Positions 9,504 through 10,045 of a stretch of 10,045 nt of DNA are shown here, piece by piece; the stretch's first letter is position 1, and every line of letters begins with the position of its first letter. The DNA comes from Holosporales bacterium (GTDB lineage: Bacteria; Pseudomonadota; Alphaproteobacteria; RUG11792): positions 1 through 10,045 of the forward strand of contig JAIROR010000034.1 in the NCBI GenBank assembly GCA_031257415.1, given 5' to 3'. The notes beneath the pieces were generated by a model. It saw nothing but the letters and a program-made list of their open reading frames with translations, did no database searches and was not told where the DNA came from. A program made the position numbers and the translations under genes.

Positions 9504-10045
9504 ATGGATATTATTGATGATATTAAGAAGATTATACATTTGATCAAGAAATTTATCAATTACGATGAAGAAAAGAGATGACTGGCTGATATAATAAAGA
9601 GAACTGAAGAGGTTGGCTTTTGGAATGACTTTGAGGAAGCGATCAGGGTTATTCAGGAGAAGGAAAAGAAGGCTGCGATGCTCGCTCCTATTAATGATCT
9701 TGAGCTGTCCTTAAATGACGCGGTCGCTCTCTTTGAGCTGGCTTCCCTGGAGGGGGATGAGTCTCTTATTGAGGAGCTTGAAGGAGTTTTGACCGAGATA
9801 TACAAAAGAGCTACGCGTCTTCATATGGAGTCTATACTCAGTGCTCCTCATGATTTACTGAATTGTTTTGTTGAGATTAATGCAGGAGCAGGGGGAACTG
9901 AGGCTCAGGATTGGGCCTATATGCTCGCCAGGATGTATATAAGATGGGCAGAAAGAAAAAAATATAAAACAGAAATAACCAACAAGAACGATGGAGAAGA
10001 GGCTGGGGTGAAATCAATAACAATTCGTATAGAGGGCAGTAAATC
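9504..10045 (+). CDS. prfB: Peptide chain release factor 2, 5' part, with an in-frame TGA at codon 26 (runs off the window)
   Basis: RF2 recognises UAA and UGA and triggers release of the finished peptide. From ATG 9504 the product begins MDIIDDIKKIIHLIKKFINY. After codon 26 the same frame continues with RF2 domain 1 (VGFWNDFEEA), then the class I release-factor core (CFVEINAGAGGTEAQDW, then AYMLARMYIRWAERKKYKTE and EEAGVKSITIRIEG). The window ends before the SPF and GGQ regions. Codon 26 (9579-9581) is TGA followed by C. In most bacteria prfB has a regulatory UGA bypassed by a +1 frameshift at CUU UGA C; here the preceding codon is AGA, the +1 frame stops after four codons, and the conserved sequence resumes in the zero frame at the site where relatives have Arg. 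Either the gene carries a nonsense change, or RF2 depends on UGA readthrough or reinitiation. The first ATG after the TGA is at 9678, inside domain 1. Confidence 0.88.

Noticed and set aside
9570..9600. Classic +1 programmed frameshift in prfB
   Set aside because: The codon before TGA is AGA, not CUU; there is no AGGGGG-like element at the usual spacing; and the +1 frame reads D-W-L-I then TAA. Conserved RF2 sequence continues in the zero frame.

Overview
The window looks like part of the chromosome of a host-associated, intracellular-type Gram-negative bacterium. The best guess is an alphaproteobacterial endosymbiont: the N-terminal domain of the release factor 2 gene resembles alphaproteobacterial RF2, a type VI secretion (T6SS) sheath gene is present, and there are exported MORN-repeat proteins with very long serine tracts. 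Taxonomy is inferred from gene content only; no marker in the window settles it.

Left part (1-2686, + strand): the end of a T6SS operon. A few codons that may be the tail of tssB are followed by tssC (contractile sheath large subunit). Eight bases later comes a membrane-anchored HtrA/DegP-like protein with a PDZ domain in which all three catalytic-triad positions are substituted, so it is probably a pseudoprotease. A gene-poor gap of about 400 bases follows. It holds one copy of a dispersed repeat and a terminator for the opposite strand.

Middle (3091-9119, - strand), in transcription order: a very large Sec-signal MORN-repeat gene (9119 to 6078) that stops at a TGA inside a MORN motif, with the same reading frame continuing as MORN-like protein down to 5394; miaB (tRNA methylthiotransferase, 5170 to 3854), whose last codons and stop lie inside a 13-bp minisatellite; and a small Sec-signal MORN protein (3633 to 3091). 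The two MORN proteins have matching signal peptides (25 residues ending in Ala-Ser-Ala) and look like exported paralogues.

Right end (9504 to the window edge, + strand): the start of prfB (peptide chain release factor 2, the factor that reads UGA). Its frame is interrupted by an in-frame TGA at codon 26. The geometry does not match the well-known prfB +1 programmed frameshift, because the conserved RF2 sequence continues in the zero frame.

The main items for a second look are the triad-less HtrA-like protein in the T6SS operon, the two in-frame UGA codons (one in the gene for the UGA release factor itself), the minisatellite that supplies the miaB stop codon, and a dispersed inverted repeat pair. 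No tRNA, rRNA, CRISPR array or transposase was seen.
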